NCBI GenBank assembly: GCA_003557965.1
Contig: PWND01000115.1
Span: forward strand, 1-40,545
Direction: 5' to 3'
DNA: 40,545 nt
Origin: Bacteroidales bacterium
Lineage (GTDB): Bacteria > Bacteroidota > Bacteroidia > Bacteroidales > UBA7960
Position 1 is the stretch's first letter, and each line of letters starts with the position of its first letter. The notes beneath the pieces were generated by a model that had not been told where the DNA came from, ran no database searches, and was given only the letters and a program-made list of their open reading frames with translations. Made by a program: the position numbers and the translations under genes. Shown piece by piece: positions 26,336 through 35,549 of the stretch.

Positions 26336-27244
26336 ATGAAAAACAAAAGCCTTGTTTCTATTAATGACTACAGCAAAGAAGAACAGCTTAAAATTCTTGA
26401 AATTGCAAAAGGATTCGAAAAAAATCCTGTTCAGGATATTTTAAAAGACCATGTAATAGCTTCTTTGTTTTTTGAGCCATCTACTCGTACGCGCTTAAGT
26501 TTTGAAAGTGCAGTAAGCAGGCTTGGCGGAAAAATAATAGGATTTTCCGAAGCCTCAAACACCAGCGTTAAAAAAGGTGAATCTCTTAGAGATACCATTT
26601 TAACTATCGCTAATTATTCAGATCTTATAATCATGCGCAATCCTATTGAGGGAAGTGCACGCTTTGCATCTGAAATATCTCCAGTGCCAATAATTAATGC
26701 AGGAGACGGAGCTAACCAACACCCAACTCAAACATTGCTTGATTTGTATAGCATTATCAAAACCCAGGGGACTCTCGACAACTTACATGTTGCATTCGTA
26801 GGTGACTTAAAGTATGGCAGAACTGTACACTCTCTGGTTATTGCCTTATGTAACTACAATACTACTTTTCACCTTGTTTCTCCCTTAGAGCTAAAACTGC
26901 CAAGTTCTGTAAAAATGTACATCAAAGAAAGAAAGTTAGCATACCACCAATATACTGAACTGGAAGATGCTATTCCAAGTGCTGATGTACTGTATATGAC
27001 CAGGATTCAAAAAGAAAGATTTAGTGATCCTTTAGAATTTGAAAGAATCAAAAACTCGTACATCCTTAGCAATAATATGCTTGATAACACTAAAGAAAAC
27101 ATAAAAGTTTTGCATCCGCTTCCAAGGGTAAATGAAATAAATATTAATGTTGACACAAACCCAAAAGCATATTATTTTGAACAGGCTCTTAACGGAGTAT
27201 TTGTACGTCAGGCTCTGATGGCCTCAATATTAGGATTAAGCTAA
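26336..27244 (+). CDS. pyrB: Aspartate carbamoyltransferase catalytic subunit
   Basis: The protein has 302 residues from the ATG at 26336. Signature motifs are FFEPSTRTRLSFE (STRTR at 49-53, binding carbamoyl phosphate), GDGANQHPTQTLLDLY, FVGDLKYGRTVHS and VLHPLPRVNEI. It condenses carbamoyl phosphate and aspartate to carbamoyl aspartate, the committed step of pyrimidine synthesis. The regulatory-chain gene follows 31 bases downstream, so the enzyme is probably the allosteric c6r6 holoenzyme type. An upstream in-frame TTG at 26291 lies in the terminator T-run of the previous gene and is rejected as the start. No attenuator leader peptide is visible. Confidence 0.96.
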   Translation: MKNKSLVSINDYSKEEQLKILEIAKGFEKNPVQDILKDHVIASLFFEPSTRTRLSFESAVSRLGGKIIGFSEASNTSVKKGESLRDTILTIANYSDLIIMRNPIEGSARFASEISPVPIINAGDGANQHPTQTLLDLYSIIKTQGTLDNLHVAFVGDLKYGRTVHSLVIALCNYNTTFHLVSPLELKLPSSVKMYIKERKLAYHQYTELEDAIPSADVLYMTRIQKERFSDPLEFERIKNSYILSNNMLDNTKENIKVLHPLPRVNEININVDTNPKAYYFEQALNGVFVRQALMASILGLS

Positions 27245-27275
27245 TTTTTTCGTTTTTTTAAAAAACTAAAAAACA

Positions 27276-27737
27276 ATGAATGAATCAATAAAACAATTAA
27301 AAGTTTCTGCCATAGAAAATGGCACCGTAATAGATCACATACCTGCTCTGGCCGTATTCCAGGTTATCAGAATATTAAAGCTTGACAAGTTTGACAACAT
27401 GGTATTATTTGGAACAAACCTTGAAAGCAAAAAATATGGCAAAAAAGGCATTATTAAAGTAAGTAATAAGTTTTTTGCTGATGAAGACCTAAACAAAATC
27501 TCCCTGGCAGCGCCGCACGCTACTATAATAGAGATACATGATTATAAAGTAACATCAAAAAAAGTAGTTGAAACTCCCGAGCAAATAAAGGGTATTGTAA
27601 AATGTTTTAACCCTAACTGTGTTACAAATCATGAACATGTGTCAGCAAGGTTTGATGTTCTTGATAAAGAAGATATCAGGTTAAAGTGTCATTACTGTGA
27701 AAAAATTACGGTAAAAAATAATATGGAATTTAAATAA
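27276..27737 (+). CDS. pyrI: Aspartate carbamoyltransferase regulatory subunit
   Basis: The 153-residue protein has the length of PyrI. The N-terminal allosteric domain (VSAIENGTVIDHIPA, the nucleotide effector site) is followed by a zinc domain whose four cysteines are all present (Cys110, Cys115, Cys138, Cys141 in CFNPNC and CHYC). It links catalytic trimers and conveys ATP/CTP regulation. It lies just behind pyrB on the same transcript. Its stop is one base from the convergent gpsA stop. Confidence 0.96.
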   Translation: MNESIKQLKVSAIENGTVIDHIPALAVFQVIRILKLDKFDNMVLFGTNLESKKYGKKGIIKVSNKFFADEDLNKISLAAPHATIIEIHDYKVTSKKVVETPEQIKGIVKCFNPNCVTNHEHVSARFDVLDKEDIRLKCHYCEKITVKNNMEFK

Positions 27738-27738
27738 A

Positions 27739-28734
27739 TCAGCTTAGCTTCTTTGCTAATGATTTAATTTCTTTTTCAGGCGGGCTGTTATCATACAAGA
27801 TACTATAAACAGCATCAACAATAGGCATTTTTACATGATATTTGTTGTTGATTTCTTTTATACATTTGGCAGCATAATACCCTTCTGCAACCATTTTCAT
27901 CTCCATTTGTGTGGCTTTCACGCTATAACCTTTGCCAATCATTGCACCAAACATTCTGTTACGGCTATATTGGCTGTATGCTGTAACCAACAAATCGCCA
28001 AGATAAACGGAGTTGTTAATATCTCTTTCAAATGGATGAACTTTATTGAGAAAGATACGTATTTCCTTAATTGCACTACTTATCAAAACAGCCTGGAAGT
28101 TATCGCCATAGCCCAGGCTGTGACAAATCCCACTTGCTAAAGCCATAATGTTTTTTAATACCGGGGCATATTCTGTTCCGTAAATATCAGAAGATATTGT
28201 AGTGTAAATAAATCTGCCGGAAATTAATTCCGAAACCTCCTTCGCAATTACATTGTTTACTGATGATATAGTCAGGTATGTTAAACGCTCCCTGGCAACT
28301 TCTTCAGCATGGCTTGGGCCGCTTATTACAGCATAATTATTATATGGAACATTGAAATTTTTATTAAAATACTCGGTTATTACCGTATTATATTCCGGAA
28401 TTATACCTTTAATAGCACTAATAATAATTTTATCTTCTAAGTCTGCTGAATTGAGGTGTTTTATGGTATTATGCAAGTATGCCGAAGGCACACAGAAAAT
28501 AATGTAGTTGCTGTTTTCAATTGCTCTTTCAGGATTATTAAACAACTCTAATTTTGACATATTGAAATTTACAGAACTTAAATAAAATGGGTTATGCCCA
28601 TATTCTTTTAAGTTTTTAATAATTTCTGGTTCGCGTATATACCAGTTTACTTTATTAATATTGTTGAGCAAAATTTTTACTATTGCACTTGCCCAACTTC
28701 CTGAACCAATAACAGCTACTTTAGAGTTTTGCAT
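27739..28734 (-). CDS. gpsA: Glycerol-3-phosphate dehydrogenase [NAD(P)+]
   Basis: The 331-residue protein has an N-terminal nucleotide-binding motif VIGSGSWASA (the usual GxGxxxA), the segment VISGPSHAEEVA, a lysine-containing APVLKNIMALASG and a C-terminal GKGYSVKATQMEMKMVAEGYYAAK. It reduces dihydroxyacetone phosphate to sn-glycerol 3-phosphate, the start of phospholipid synthesis. A TATTTTTG motif on the minus strand ends 23 bases upstream. It converges with pyrI. The length is normal and nothing essential is missing. Confidence 0.93.
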   Translation of the reverse strand: MQNSKVAVIGSGSWASAIVKILLNNINKVNWYIREPEIIKNLKEYGHNPFYLSSVNFNMSKLELFNNPERAIENSNYIIFCVPSAYLHNTIKHLNSADLEDKIIISAIKGIIPEYNTVITEYFNKNFNVPYNNYAVISGPSHAEEVARERLTYLTISSVNNVIAKEVSELISGRFIYTTISSDIYGTEYAPVLKNIMALASGICHSLGYGDNFQAVLISSAIKEIRIFLNKVHPFERDINNSVYLGDLLVTAYSQYSRNRMFGAMIGKGYSVKATQMEMKMVAEGYYAAKCIKEINNKYHVKMPIVDAVYSILYDNSPPEKEIKSLAKKLS

Positions 28735-28756
28735 ATTCTGTATTCTCTTAAAATTA

Positions 28757-28764
28757 CAAAAATA
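28757..28764 (-). promoter_or_regulatory. -7 promoter motif for gpsA
   Basis: On the minus strand this reads TATTTTTG (TAnnTTTG), 22 bases before the gpsA start. No clear -33 element is seen. Confidence 0.45.
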
Positions 28765-28813
28765 AATAAAAATGACACTATTATACAGCCATAGCTTTCA
28801 CATTGAAAGCAAA

Positions 28814-29482
28814 TTACCTCCCTTCAACCACTATCACAATTTCACCTTTTGGTGGCTTAGAAATATAATGCTGTAATACGCCTTCAATATCTCCGCGAAT
28901 ATTCTCCTCATAAACCTTTGTAAGTTCCCGGCTGACAGACACTTTCCTGCTGCTTCCAAACGCTGTTGCAAAATCCTTTAATGTTTTTATAAGCCTGTGC
29001 GGAGATTCGTAAAATACCATAGTGCGGCTTTCTTCTTTCAAAAATTCAAGGCGGGTTTTTCTTCCTTTTTTTACCGGCAAAAAACCCTCAAAACAAAACT
29101 TATCAACAGGTATGCCGCTGTTAATCAATGCCGGCAAAAAAGCAGATGCTCCGGGGAGGCTTTCAATGCTGATGTTGTTTTTTATACATTCACGCACAAT
29201 AAGAAATCCGGGATCTGAAACCCCGGGCATTCCTGCATCACTCACAAGGCCAACTTTCATGCCGAAATTTATTTTATTCACCAGCAAATCGAGTACTTTG
29301 TGTTCATTATGCTGATGGTATGAAGTCATTTTTACCTTAATATCATAATGCGATAATAAAATGCCTGTTTTTCTTGTATCCTCAGCCAGCAATAAATCAA
29401 GGCTTTTTAATACATTCACTGCCCGATATGTAATGTCTTCAAGATTCCCAATGGGAGTTGGAATAATATAAAGTTTTGACAT
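28814..29482 (-). CDS. rsmI: 16S rRNA (cytidine-1402-2'-O)-methyltransferase
   Basis: The 222-residue protein begins with YIIPTPIGNLEDITYRA and continues with LLLAEDTRKTG, SYHQHNE, GLVSDAGMPGVSDPG, SLPGASAFLPALINSG, CFEGFLP and VFYESPHRL, all characteristic of the RsmI tetrapyrrole-methylase-fold family. It methylates the 2'-OH of C1402 in the decoding centre of 16S rRNA using SAM. It is shorter than the E. coli protein (about 286) because the C-terminal extension is missing, as in other members of this phylum. It lies 7 bases downstream of the acidic hypothetical gene on the same strand and is probably co-transcribed with it. Confidence 0.93.
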   Translation of the reverse strand: MSKLYIIPTPIGNLEDITYRAVNVLKSLDLLLAEDTRKTGILLSHYDIKVKMTSYHQHNEHKVLDLLVNKINFGMKVGLVSDAGMPGVSDPGFLIVRECIKNNISIESLPGASAFLPALINSGIPVDKFCFEGFLPVKKGRKTRLEFLKEESRTMVFYESPHRLIKTLKDFATAFGSSRKVSVSRELTKVYEENIRGDIEGVLQHYISKPPKGEIVIVVEGR

Positions 29483-29489
29483 GGCTTGA

Positions 29490-30401
29490 TTAGTTGCTCA
29501 TATACCTGCGTTGTACCAGGCTTGCAAATTTCTCAATTGTGGTAGCTGAACGTTGACCGTCCCATGAAAATGCTGTTGTGAGTTCATTTATATATTCAAA
29601 TGCTTCATTTATATTTCCAAAGTTATTTAACTTATCAACAGCCTCATTATATGCTTGAATATTTCCATTAAATAATTCATTAATAAACAAAAACTTCTCA
29701 TTAACACCTATTGCATCTTTAATGTTGGCAATGGACTTCTGTTGCATTTTTGCCCCGATGCTGTGATCTTCCTTTTCTCCGGAAATCTTATCGTGTAGTG
29801 AACTTTCTAAAGAAACAAGCTTTTCTCCTAATGCCTGATCACCATTTTCAAACTTATCAGCTATTCTTTTTGTTCTGTTTTCTTCTGCCGGCCCTGAATT
29901 TGCAGGTTCGTCCGCAGGTTGTTTTTCCTTATAACTGCCAGAATCAACAACACTGTGCTCTTTCTCTGCAGGTGCAGAATCCTCACTTGCTGTTTCAGGC
30001 TCCTTAACTTCACTTTCCTTTATTTTCAAATCTTTCTCATGATTCTGTTTCTCGCTGTATTCTGTTTCAGCTTTTTGGGTTTCTACAGGTTTATGCCCTG
30101 GCTCCTCCCCAGGCTCCTCACTTTCTGTAATCTCTTTTGGAGCAGCTTCTTTCTTTTTCTCATAAACTCCAATTCTTGATGGTTCTTCTTTCAGCCCTTC
30201 TGTAGTGCCTTGCTCTTCTGAAAGATTTGTTTCAAGATCTTTCCTCATCTGCGCATAAACATCATATAAGCTACGCATATCTTGCATTATTACGTCCAAC
30301 TCAAGCAAACTTGCTTTTTCGTCTTTTTTGAGAAAGTCATTGTGCTCAACAATTTTTTCAAGTAATACAATTACCTTATCCTTCAAATCGGTATAGTCCA
30401 T
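29490..30401 (-). CDS. Acidic, partly disordered protein with conserved C-terminal helical domain
   Basis: The 303-residue protein has three parts: an N-terminal helical segment (1-75), a low-complexity central segment very rich in Glu, Lys and Pro (about 75-190) that is probably disordered, and a C-terminal helical domain (about 195-303) with KQSIANIKDAIGVNEKFLF-like sequence, FINELFNGN and FEYINELTTAFSW. I have seen this C-terminal pattern in uncharacterised Bacteroidota proteins but know no function. It overlaps no other gene and leads into rsmI after 7 bases. There is no signal peptide, so it is probably cytoplasmic. A scaffold or nucleic-acid-associated role would be a guess. Confidence 0.65.
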   Translation of the reverse strand: MDYTDLKDKVIVLLEKIVEHNDFLKKDEKASLLELDVIMQDMRSLYDVYAQMRKDLETNLSEEQGTTEGLKEEPSRIGVYEKKKEAAPKEITESEEPGEEPGHKPVETQKAETEYSEKQNHEKDLKIKESEVKEPETASEDSAPAEKEHSVVDSGSYKEKQPADEPANSGPAEENRTKRIADKFENGDQALGEKLVSLESSLHDKISGEKEDHSIGAKMQQKSIANIKDAIGVNEKFLFINELFNGNIQAYNEAVDKLNNFGNINEAFEYINELTTAFSWDGQRSATTIEKFASLVQRRYMSN

Positions 30402-30512
30402 ATTGTGCTAAAATTTAATATTATCAATTTATCACGAACAAAACATTAATTTATTGCTGCAATAAGTTGAAATCTTTTATCATAAAAATGAAAACTTAAG
30501 AGTTATCTTTTA

Positions 30513-30520
30513 TAAATTTG
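30513..30520 (+). promoter_or_regulatory. -7 promoter motif for tdk
   Basis: TAAATTTG matches TAnnTTTG. Transcription would begin near 30527, which excludes the upstream TTG at 30522 and supports the ATG at 30567 as the tdk start. Confidence 0.5.
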
Positions 30521-30566
30521 TTTGAATTATTTTGTAAAGTTAAAAATAAAAGATAAACCATTAATT

Positions 30567-31127
30567 ATGTTTCTTGAAAAAGACATAAACAATATAGGAA
30601 GGGGCTGGATTGAGGTAATTTGTGGCAGTATGTTTTCAGGGAAAACGGAAGAATTAATCAGGAGGTTAAAAAGAGCAAAGATTGCAAAACAGCGTGTTGA
30701 GATTTTTAAACCTGCTATTGATACAAGGTATGATGAAGAAAAGGTAGTATCACATGATGAAAATGAGATTATTTCTACTCCAGTGCCATCTTCTTCTAAC
30801 ATATTGTTAATGACCAATGATGTTGATGTTGTTGGGGTTGATGAGGCACAGTTTTTTGATTCAGAACTTCCACACGTGTGTAATGAGTTAGCTAATCAAG
30901 GTATTAGAGTTATTGTAGCGGGATTAGATATGGACTTTAAGGGAAAGCCTTTTGGCCCTATACCAGCTCTGCTGTCTATGGCAGAATATATTACAAAAGT
31001 ACACGCTATTTGTGTTAAATGTGGCGGGTTAGCTAATTTTTCAAACAGAAAAATTGCAAGCGACAAGCTTGTTGTATTAGGCGAAACAGAATCTTACGAA
31101 CCACTTTGCAGAAGTTGCTATTTTTGA
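30567..31127 (+). CDS. tdk: Thymidine kinase
   Basis: The protein has 186 residues from the ATG at 30567, the start that fits the predicted promoter and the family. The P-loop GSMFSGKTEELIRR, the Walker B and catalytic DEAQFF, GLDMDFKGKPFGP, and a zinc-binding lasso with CVKCGG and a final CRSC are all present. It phosphorylates thymidine with ATP for salvage. It begins a plus-strand run tdk, DUF2378-like, dnaG, patatin. The length and ligands are typical of the type II bacterial enzyme. Confidence 0.95.
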   Translation: MFLEKDINNIGRGWIEVICGSMFSGKTEELIRRLKRAKIAKQRVEIFKPAIDTRYDEEKVVSHDENEIISTPVPSSSNILLMTNDVDVVGVDEAQFFDSELPHVCNELANQGIRVIVAGLDMDFKGKPFGPIPALLSMAEYITKVHAICVKCGGLANFSNRKIASDKLVVLGETESYEPLCRSCYF

Positions 31128-31168
31128 TTAGGAGAATATAATCAGCATATAAACCAAATACAAAAAAT

Positions 31169-31726
31169 ATGAAAATAAAAGGAATTGCTGTAAAAACAAC
31201 TCCGGATTTTGTGAGGACAAAACATGGGGACAACTATAACAAGTGGCTAAACTCATTGCCGGAAGAATCAAGGAATATTATTTTAAGTGGAGTATATGCA
31301 ACTAACTGGTATCCTTTAACGGAGGCTGTTATTATTCCTACGCAAAAAGTTGGTGACATTTTCTACGAAGGCGACCATGTTGAAGCAGCTAAAGATCTCG
31401 GGCGTTTCAGCTCGGAAGTTGCATTAAAAGGTATTTATAAACTTTTTATTAAGGTAAGTAGCCCCCATTTTGTTTTAAGCAGGGCAAGCAGCATTTTTAG
31501 TGCTTATTATGACCCTTCAGAAATTGACGTGCTCGAAAAAAAAGATAAAAAAGCGGTTCTGAGATTTTCCGGATTTGATGAAAAAGACAAACTTATTATT
31601 TACAGAATATCCGGATGGATAGAAAAAACTCTTGATATTACGCTAAAAAAAGCAATTAACATTGATGTCAGCAGCAAGGTGGTAGATTCAAAATGTATTT
31701 TTAACATGACAATATTGTGGGAGTAA
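31169..31726 (+). CDS. DUF2378/TIGR02265-like protein
   Basis: The 185-residue protein has no signal peptide or membrane helix. Features include FVRTKHGDNYNKWLNSLPEE, a central LGRFSSEVALKGIYKLFIK, SPHFVLSRASSIFSAYYDPSE and a beta-rich C-terminus with GWIEKTLDI. The order (a Gly-Arg-x-x-x-Glu helix, then ...SPxFxLxRA..., then a short beta region) recalls TIGR02265/DUF2378, a family best known from Myxococcales and distantly linked to heme-NO-binding or V4R small-molecule sensors. I am not certain of it. It sits 41 bases after tdk and 44 bases before dnaG on the same strand, so it is probably co-transcribed with the replication genes. Confidence 0.5.
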   Translation: MKIKGIAVKTTPDFVRTKHGDNYNKWLNSLPEESRNIILSGVYATNWYPLTEAVIIPTQKVGDIFYEGDHVEAAKDLGRFSSEVALKGIYKLFIKVSSPHFVLSRASSIFSAYYDPSEIDVLEKKDKKAVLRFSGFDEKDKLIIYRISGWIEKTLDITLKKAINIDVSSKVVDSKCIFNMTILWE

Positions 31727-31770
31727 TAAAACATTTTCAAAATCGTTAAGCTAAAAAACTTTTTAAAGAC

Positions 31771-33720
31771 TTGATTACAAAAGAAACCATAAATCTTATT
31801 TTTGATTCTGCAAAAATTGAAGAGGTGGTTGGGGAGTTTGTGAATCTTAAAAAAAGAGGAGCAAACTTTACCGGCCTATGCCCTTTCCATGATGAAAAAA
31901 CTCCGTCATTCTCTGTTTCTGCATCGAAAGGTATTTATAAATGCTTTGGATGTGGGAAAGGCGGGAATGCTGTTAATTTTTTAATGGAGCATGAAAACTA
32001 TTCTTATCCTGAAGCACTAAAATACCTTGCAAAAAAATACAACATTGAAGTTGAAGAAACTGAGCCGGACCCTGAAGAACAACAAAGCATAGATGAAAAA
32101 GAGGCTTTATTTAACATTACTGCATTTGCACAAAAATATTTTAACGAGGTTTTACTTGACTCGGAGGAAGGAAAGGCAATAGGCCTTTCTTACTTTAAAG
32201 AAAGAGGATATACAGTTGATATTTTGAAAAAATTTGGACTGGGTTATTGCCTGAATAAATGGGATGACTTTTCAAGGCATGCTATGAAAAACGGATATGA
32301 CAAGGAACTGCTTATAGAATCAAGCCTTTCCAAGTCGAAAGACGGAAGCACTTATGATACATTCCGTGGCAGGGTAATATTTCCAATTCATAACCTCAGC
32401 GGAAGGGTATTAGGCTTTGGGGCACGTATTATCAAATCAGAAAAAAACAAACCAAAATATCTTAACACTGCAGAATCAAATATTTACCAGAAAAGCAAAG
32501 CGTTATATGGCTTATACTTTGCAAAATCTGCAATTGTAAAAGAAGACAACTGCTTCCTGGTTGAAGGATATACTGATGTAATATCATTACATCAGGCAGG
32601 AATTGAAAATGTGATATCATCATCAGGCACTTCACTTACTATTGAACAGATAAGGTTAATAAGGCGCTATACTAACAACATAACGTTATTGTTTGACTCT
32701 GATGCAGCCGGTGTTAAAGCAGCATTTAGGAGTATTGACATGGTGCTTGAAGAAGGGCTGAATGTTAAGATTATACTTTTCCCGGAAGAAGAAGACCCTG
32801 ACTCCTATGCGCAAAAACACAGGCCTGCTGAAACTAAAAACTTTTTACAGAAAAATGCCGTTGACTTTATTACTTTTAAAGCAAGGCTTTTATATGACGA
32901 AACAAAAGATGACCCAATAAAAAAAGCGAGCCTGATTAAGGAAATTGCTAATACTATTTCTCTTATCCCTGACCCGATTATAAGAACTTTATACGTGCAA
33001 AAGTGTGCCGGCCTTGTTAGTATAGAAGAGAAAATTCTCTTCATGGAAATTAACAAGCTGAGAAGAAAAAAAAGCAAGGATAAAGCAATTACGGAAATAA
33101 AAGAAGAGCAGGAAAGCGAACTTGAAGAAATTTTAAGCGAAAAACAATTAAAACCTGTAGAATCATCAGATTACCAGGAAAAAGAATTGCTTAGAGCCCT
33201 TATACAATACGGCAATGAAGAAATCTCATTTGTTGTAAAAGATGAAAACGACAAAGATGTTGAGAAAATAGTTAAAGTAATGGATTTTTTAATTGATGAA
33301 ATTTTGATTGACGAAATTGAATTTGAAAATAAAAGCTGTCAGAGTGTCTTTGAAGAAATTGTAGATTTAAGAGAAAAAAATGCCTTTGACTTTGAACAGC
33401 ACTTTTTGCATCATACAAACGAGGAGAAAAAGAAATTTGCAATAGATATTACAACTACTCCATATACAGTAAGTGACAACTGGGAAAAAGTTCATTCCAT
33501 TTTTATACTAAGAGAAAAAGACAATATTAAACAAAACGTAGAAAGAATTTTATATTCTTTCAAGCTAAAAAAACTTGAAAAAATTTTGGCAGACAATCAG
33601 GAAACTCTAAAAAACACCTCGGACATTGAGGAAACAATGAACTGTGTTGCCAAAGACAACAAGTTAAAAAAAATAAGGACACTTATTGCAAAGAAATTAT
33701 CACGCGTAGTAACTAAATAA
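31771..33720 (+). CDS. dnaG: DNA primase
   Basis: The 649-residue protein starts at a TTG; the next residues ITKETINLIFDSAKIEEVVGEFV match the usual primase N-terminus, so the TTG is the likely start. The zinc domain has the CHC2 ligands (Cys37, His40, Cys58, Cys61). The TOPRIM core has EGYTD (265-269) and DSDAAG (Asp309, Asp311). The C-terminal region (about 450-649), which binds the replicative helicase, is charged and helical. It makes RNA primers for replication. It is not in the rpsU-dnaG-rpoD order of proteobacteria; its neighbours here are a DUF2378-like protein and a patatin. Confidence 0.95.
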   Translation: MITKETINLIFDSAKIEEVVGEFVNLKKRGANFTGLCPFHDEKTPSFSVSASKGIYKCFGCGKGGNAVNFLMEHENYSYPEALKYLAKKYNIEVEETEPDPEEQQSIDEKEALFNITAFAQKYFNEVLLDSEEGKAIGLSYFKERGYTVDILKKFGLGYCLNKWDDFSRHAMKNGYDKELLIESSLSKSKDGSTYDTFRGRVIFPIHNLSGRVLGFGARIIKSEKNKPKYLNTAESNIYQKSKALYGLYFAKSAIVKEDNCFLVEGYTDVISLHQAGIENVISSSGTSLTIEQIRLIRRYTNNITLLFDSDAAGVKAAFRSIDMVLEEGLNVKIILFPEEEDPDSYAQKHRPAETKNFLQKNAVDFITFKARLLYDETKDDPIKKASLIKEIANTISLIPDPIIRTLYVQKCAGLVSIEEKILFMEINKLRRKKSKDKAITEIKEEQESELEEILSEKQLKPVESSDYQEKELLRALIQYGNEEISFVVKDENDKDVEKIVKVMDFLIDEILIDEIEFENKSCQSVFEEIVDLREKNAFDFEQHFLHHTNEEKKKFAIDITTTPYTVSDNWEKVHSIFILREKDNIKQNVERILYSFKLKKLEKILADNQETLKNTSDIEETMNCVAKDNKLKKIRTLIAKKLSRVVTK

Positions 33721-33734
33721 AAGGATTAAAAAAC

Positions 33735-34505
33735 ATGAGTAAAAAGAAGTATAAAGTTGGCTTGGTTTTAAGTGGTGGTGGCACGAGAGGTTTTGCTCAC
33801 CTTGGAGTTATTCAGGCTCTGCATGAAAATAACATTTATCCCGAAATTATTTCAGGGGTGAGTGCCGGGGCTATTGTAGGAGCTCTTTACGCCGACGGAA
33901 AACAGCCGGAAGAAATTCTTAAGTTGCTGGCCGGGAAAAAACTGCATTACTATTTAAAACTTTTTGTGCCAAGGCAGGGTTTGGTAAAAATGTCAGGATT
34001 TGTAAAAACATTAAGGAAAACATTATCAGTAAAAACTTTTGAAGAACTTAAAAAGCCATTGTTAGTATATGCTGTAAATATTAATAAAGGCAAATATGTG
34101 TGTTTTGACAAAGGTGATATTGTTGATGCCGTTACTGCATCTTCTTCTATCCCGGTTGTATTTCCACCGGTAAAAATAAATAATGAATATTACCTTGATG
34201 GTGGAATCATAAATAACTTTCCGGTAATGCCACTAATTGGCATTTGTGAAAAAATAATTGGCGTAAATTTAAACCCTATTGGTGAAACTGATGAAATTAA
34301 AAACATCAGACAAATTGCCGAGCGGGCATTTCATATATCTTTGAAAAGCCACACTATAGGATTAAAAGAAAAATGTGATTTGTATATTGAACCATCAAAC
34401 CTTGAAAAATTTAGTTTACTAAATCTAAACAAAGCAAATAAAGCTTTTGATGTTGGATATGAGGAAACAATAAAATCTCTTGAGAAAAAAAACTTTAAAT
34501 TATAA
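33735..34505 (+). CDS. Patatin-like phospholipase
   Basis: The 256-residue protein contains the oxyanion-hole motif GGGTRGFAHLG (14-24), the nucleophile elbow GVSAG (Ser43) and the dyad Asp155 in DGGI. It has no signal peptide, so it is probably a cytoplasmic or membrane-associated lipid acyl hydrolase of the RssA/YchK kind. It begins 14 bases after the dnaG stop and is probably the last gene of that transcript. It converges with the polyprenyl synthase gene. Substrates are unknown. Confidence 0.9.
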   Translation: MSKKKYKVGLVLSGGGTRGFAHLGVIQALHENNIYPEIISGVSAGAIVGALYADGKQPEEILKLLAGKKLHYYLKLFVPRQGLVKMSGFVKTLRKTLSVKTFEELKKPLLVYAVNINKGKYVCFDKGDIVDAVTASSSIPVVFPPVKINNEYYLDGGIINNFPVMPLIGICEKIIGVNLNPIGETDEIKNIRQIAERAFHISLKSHTIGLKEKCDLYIEPSNLEKFSLLNLNKANKAFDVGYEETIKSLEKKNFKL

Positions 34506-34542
34506 TAGCTGCCTTAAGTTTGTCTAATAAGTATACAGTGAA

Positions 34543-35523
34543 CTAATACTCCCGGTTAAGCAAATCTTTGGCAAGCATTCTTAGAGGGGTTTTTGATTCA
34601 CTCTTCACACTTATTTTGCCCAGGTATAAGAGAGCTTTATCAAAATAGTAGTTTATTTTTTCAACCGAAAGTTTGTCAATGTTTAAGTTGTTATAAATGT
34701 TTTTTACAGAGCTTATTTTTTCTTTATTATTATTTGTTTTGTTTGAATATAAATCCAGTAGGCTTTTTTTCTGATTTTCGTTAGCTATTTCTAATGCTTT
34801 AATATATAGCCATGTTTTTTTGTTAGCAATAATATCACCGCCTGTTTTTTTTCCAAATAATTCTTCATTTGCATATACATCAAGCCTGTCATCTTGTATT
34901 TGAAAAGCTAAGCCTATCATTTCGCCAAATTTATACAAGTTAAACAGGTCTTCTTCATTGGCTTTTTGTGAAATCAGTCCGCCAATTTTAAGGCAGTTGG
35001 CAGGCAAAACAGCCGTTTTGAGCCTGATCATATTAAGATAATCGCTTTCGCTAACGTCATTTTTCTCTTCAAAATCAAGGTCGTATTGCTGTCCTTCGCA
35101 AACTTCTATTATAGTGTTGTTAAAAACCGTAAGAACCTCTTTAAGGCATTCTGCGGGAACCTTCATCATATAACTGTAAGCTACAGCCAGCATTGCATCT
35201 CCTGAAAGAATTGCTGCATTTGTTCCCCATTTTTTAAATACACTAGGTTGTCCTCGCCTGATAGGCGCCTCATCCATAATATCATCATGCATTAAAGTAA
35301 AATTGTGCAAAAGCTCAAGGCCTATTGCTGCATTTACAGCGTTCTCAATATTTCCTGAAAAAAGATCACAGCCAAGCAGTGTCATCTGCGGACGAATCCT
35401 TTTGCCTCCGTTTTTTAAACAATAATCAACAGGTTCATAAAGGCTGCGAGGTTCTTTTATTAACTTAACTGATTTGATTTTCTCTGTAATCAGATCAAGT
35501 ATTTTACTGGTATTATTGTTCAT
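34543..35523 (-). CDS. Polyprenyl diphosphate synthase
   Basis: The 326-residue trans-isoprenyl synthase has GGKRIRP (39-45), the first Asp-rich motif DDIMD (80-84) with GQPSV behind, and the second motif QDDRLD near residue 210. The first motif has no two-residue insertion and carries a Phe five residues before it, a pattern that in type I enzymes points to C15-C20 products rather than very long chains. That product call is inference. It supplies allylic diphosphate for quinone or carrier-lipid synthesis. It lies 26 bases downstream of the epimerase on the same strand and is probably co-transcribed with it. Confidence 0.9.
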   Translation of the reverse strand: MNNNTSKILDLITEKIKSVKLIKEPRSLYEPVDYCLKNGGKRIRPQMTLLGCDLFSGNIENAVNAAIGLELLHNFTLMHDDIMDEAPIRRGQPSVFKKWGTNAAILSGDAMLAVAYSYMMKVPAECLKEVLTVFNNTIIEVCEGQQYDLDFEEKNDVSESDYLNMIRLKTAVLPANCLKIGGLISQKANEEDLFNLYKFGEMIGLAFQIQDDRLDVYANEELFGKKTGGDIIANKKTWLYIKALEIANENQKKSLLDLYSNKTNNNKEKISSVKNIYNNLNIDKLSVEKINYYFDKALLYLGKISVKSESKTPLRMLAKDLLNREY

Positions 35524-35549
35524 AAAATAAATATTAATTACAAGAACTT

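Noticed and set aside
27835..28140. Plus-strand frames opposite gpsA and rsmI
   Set aside because: They are antisense to genes with clear motifs and have no features of their own.
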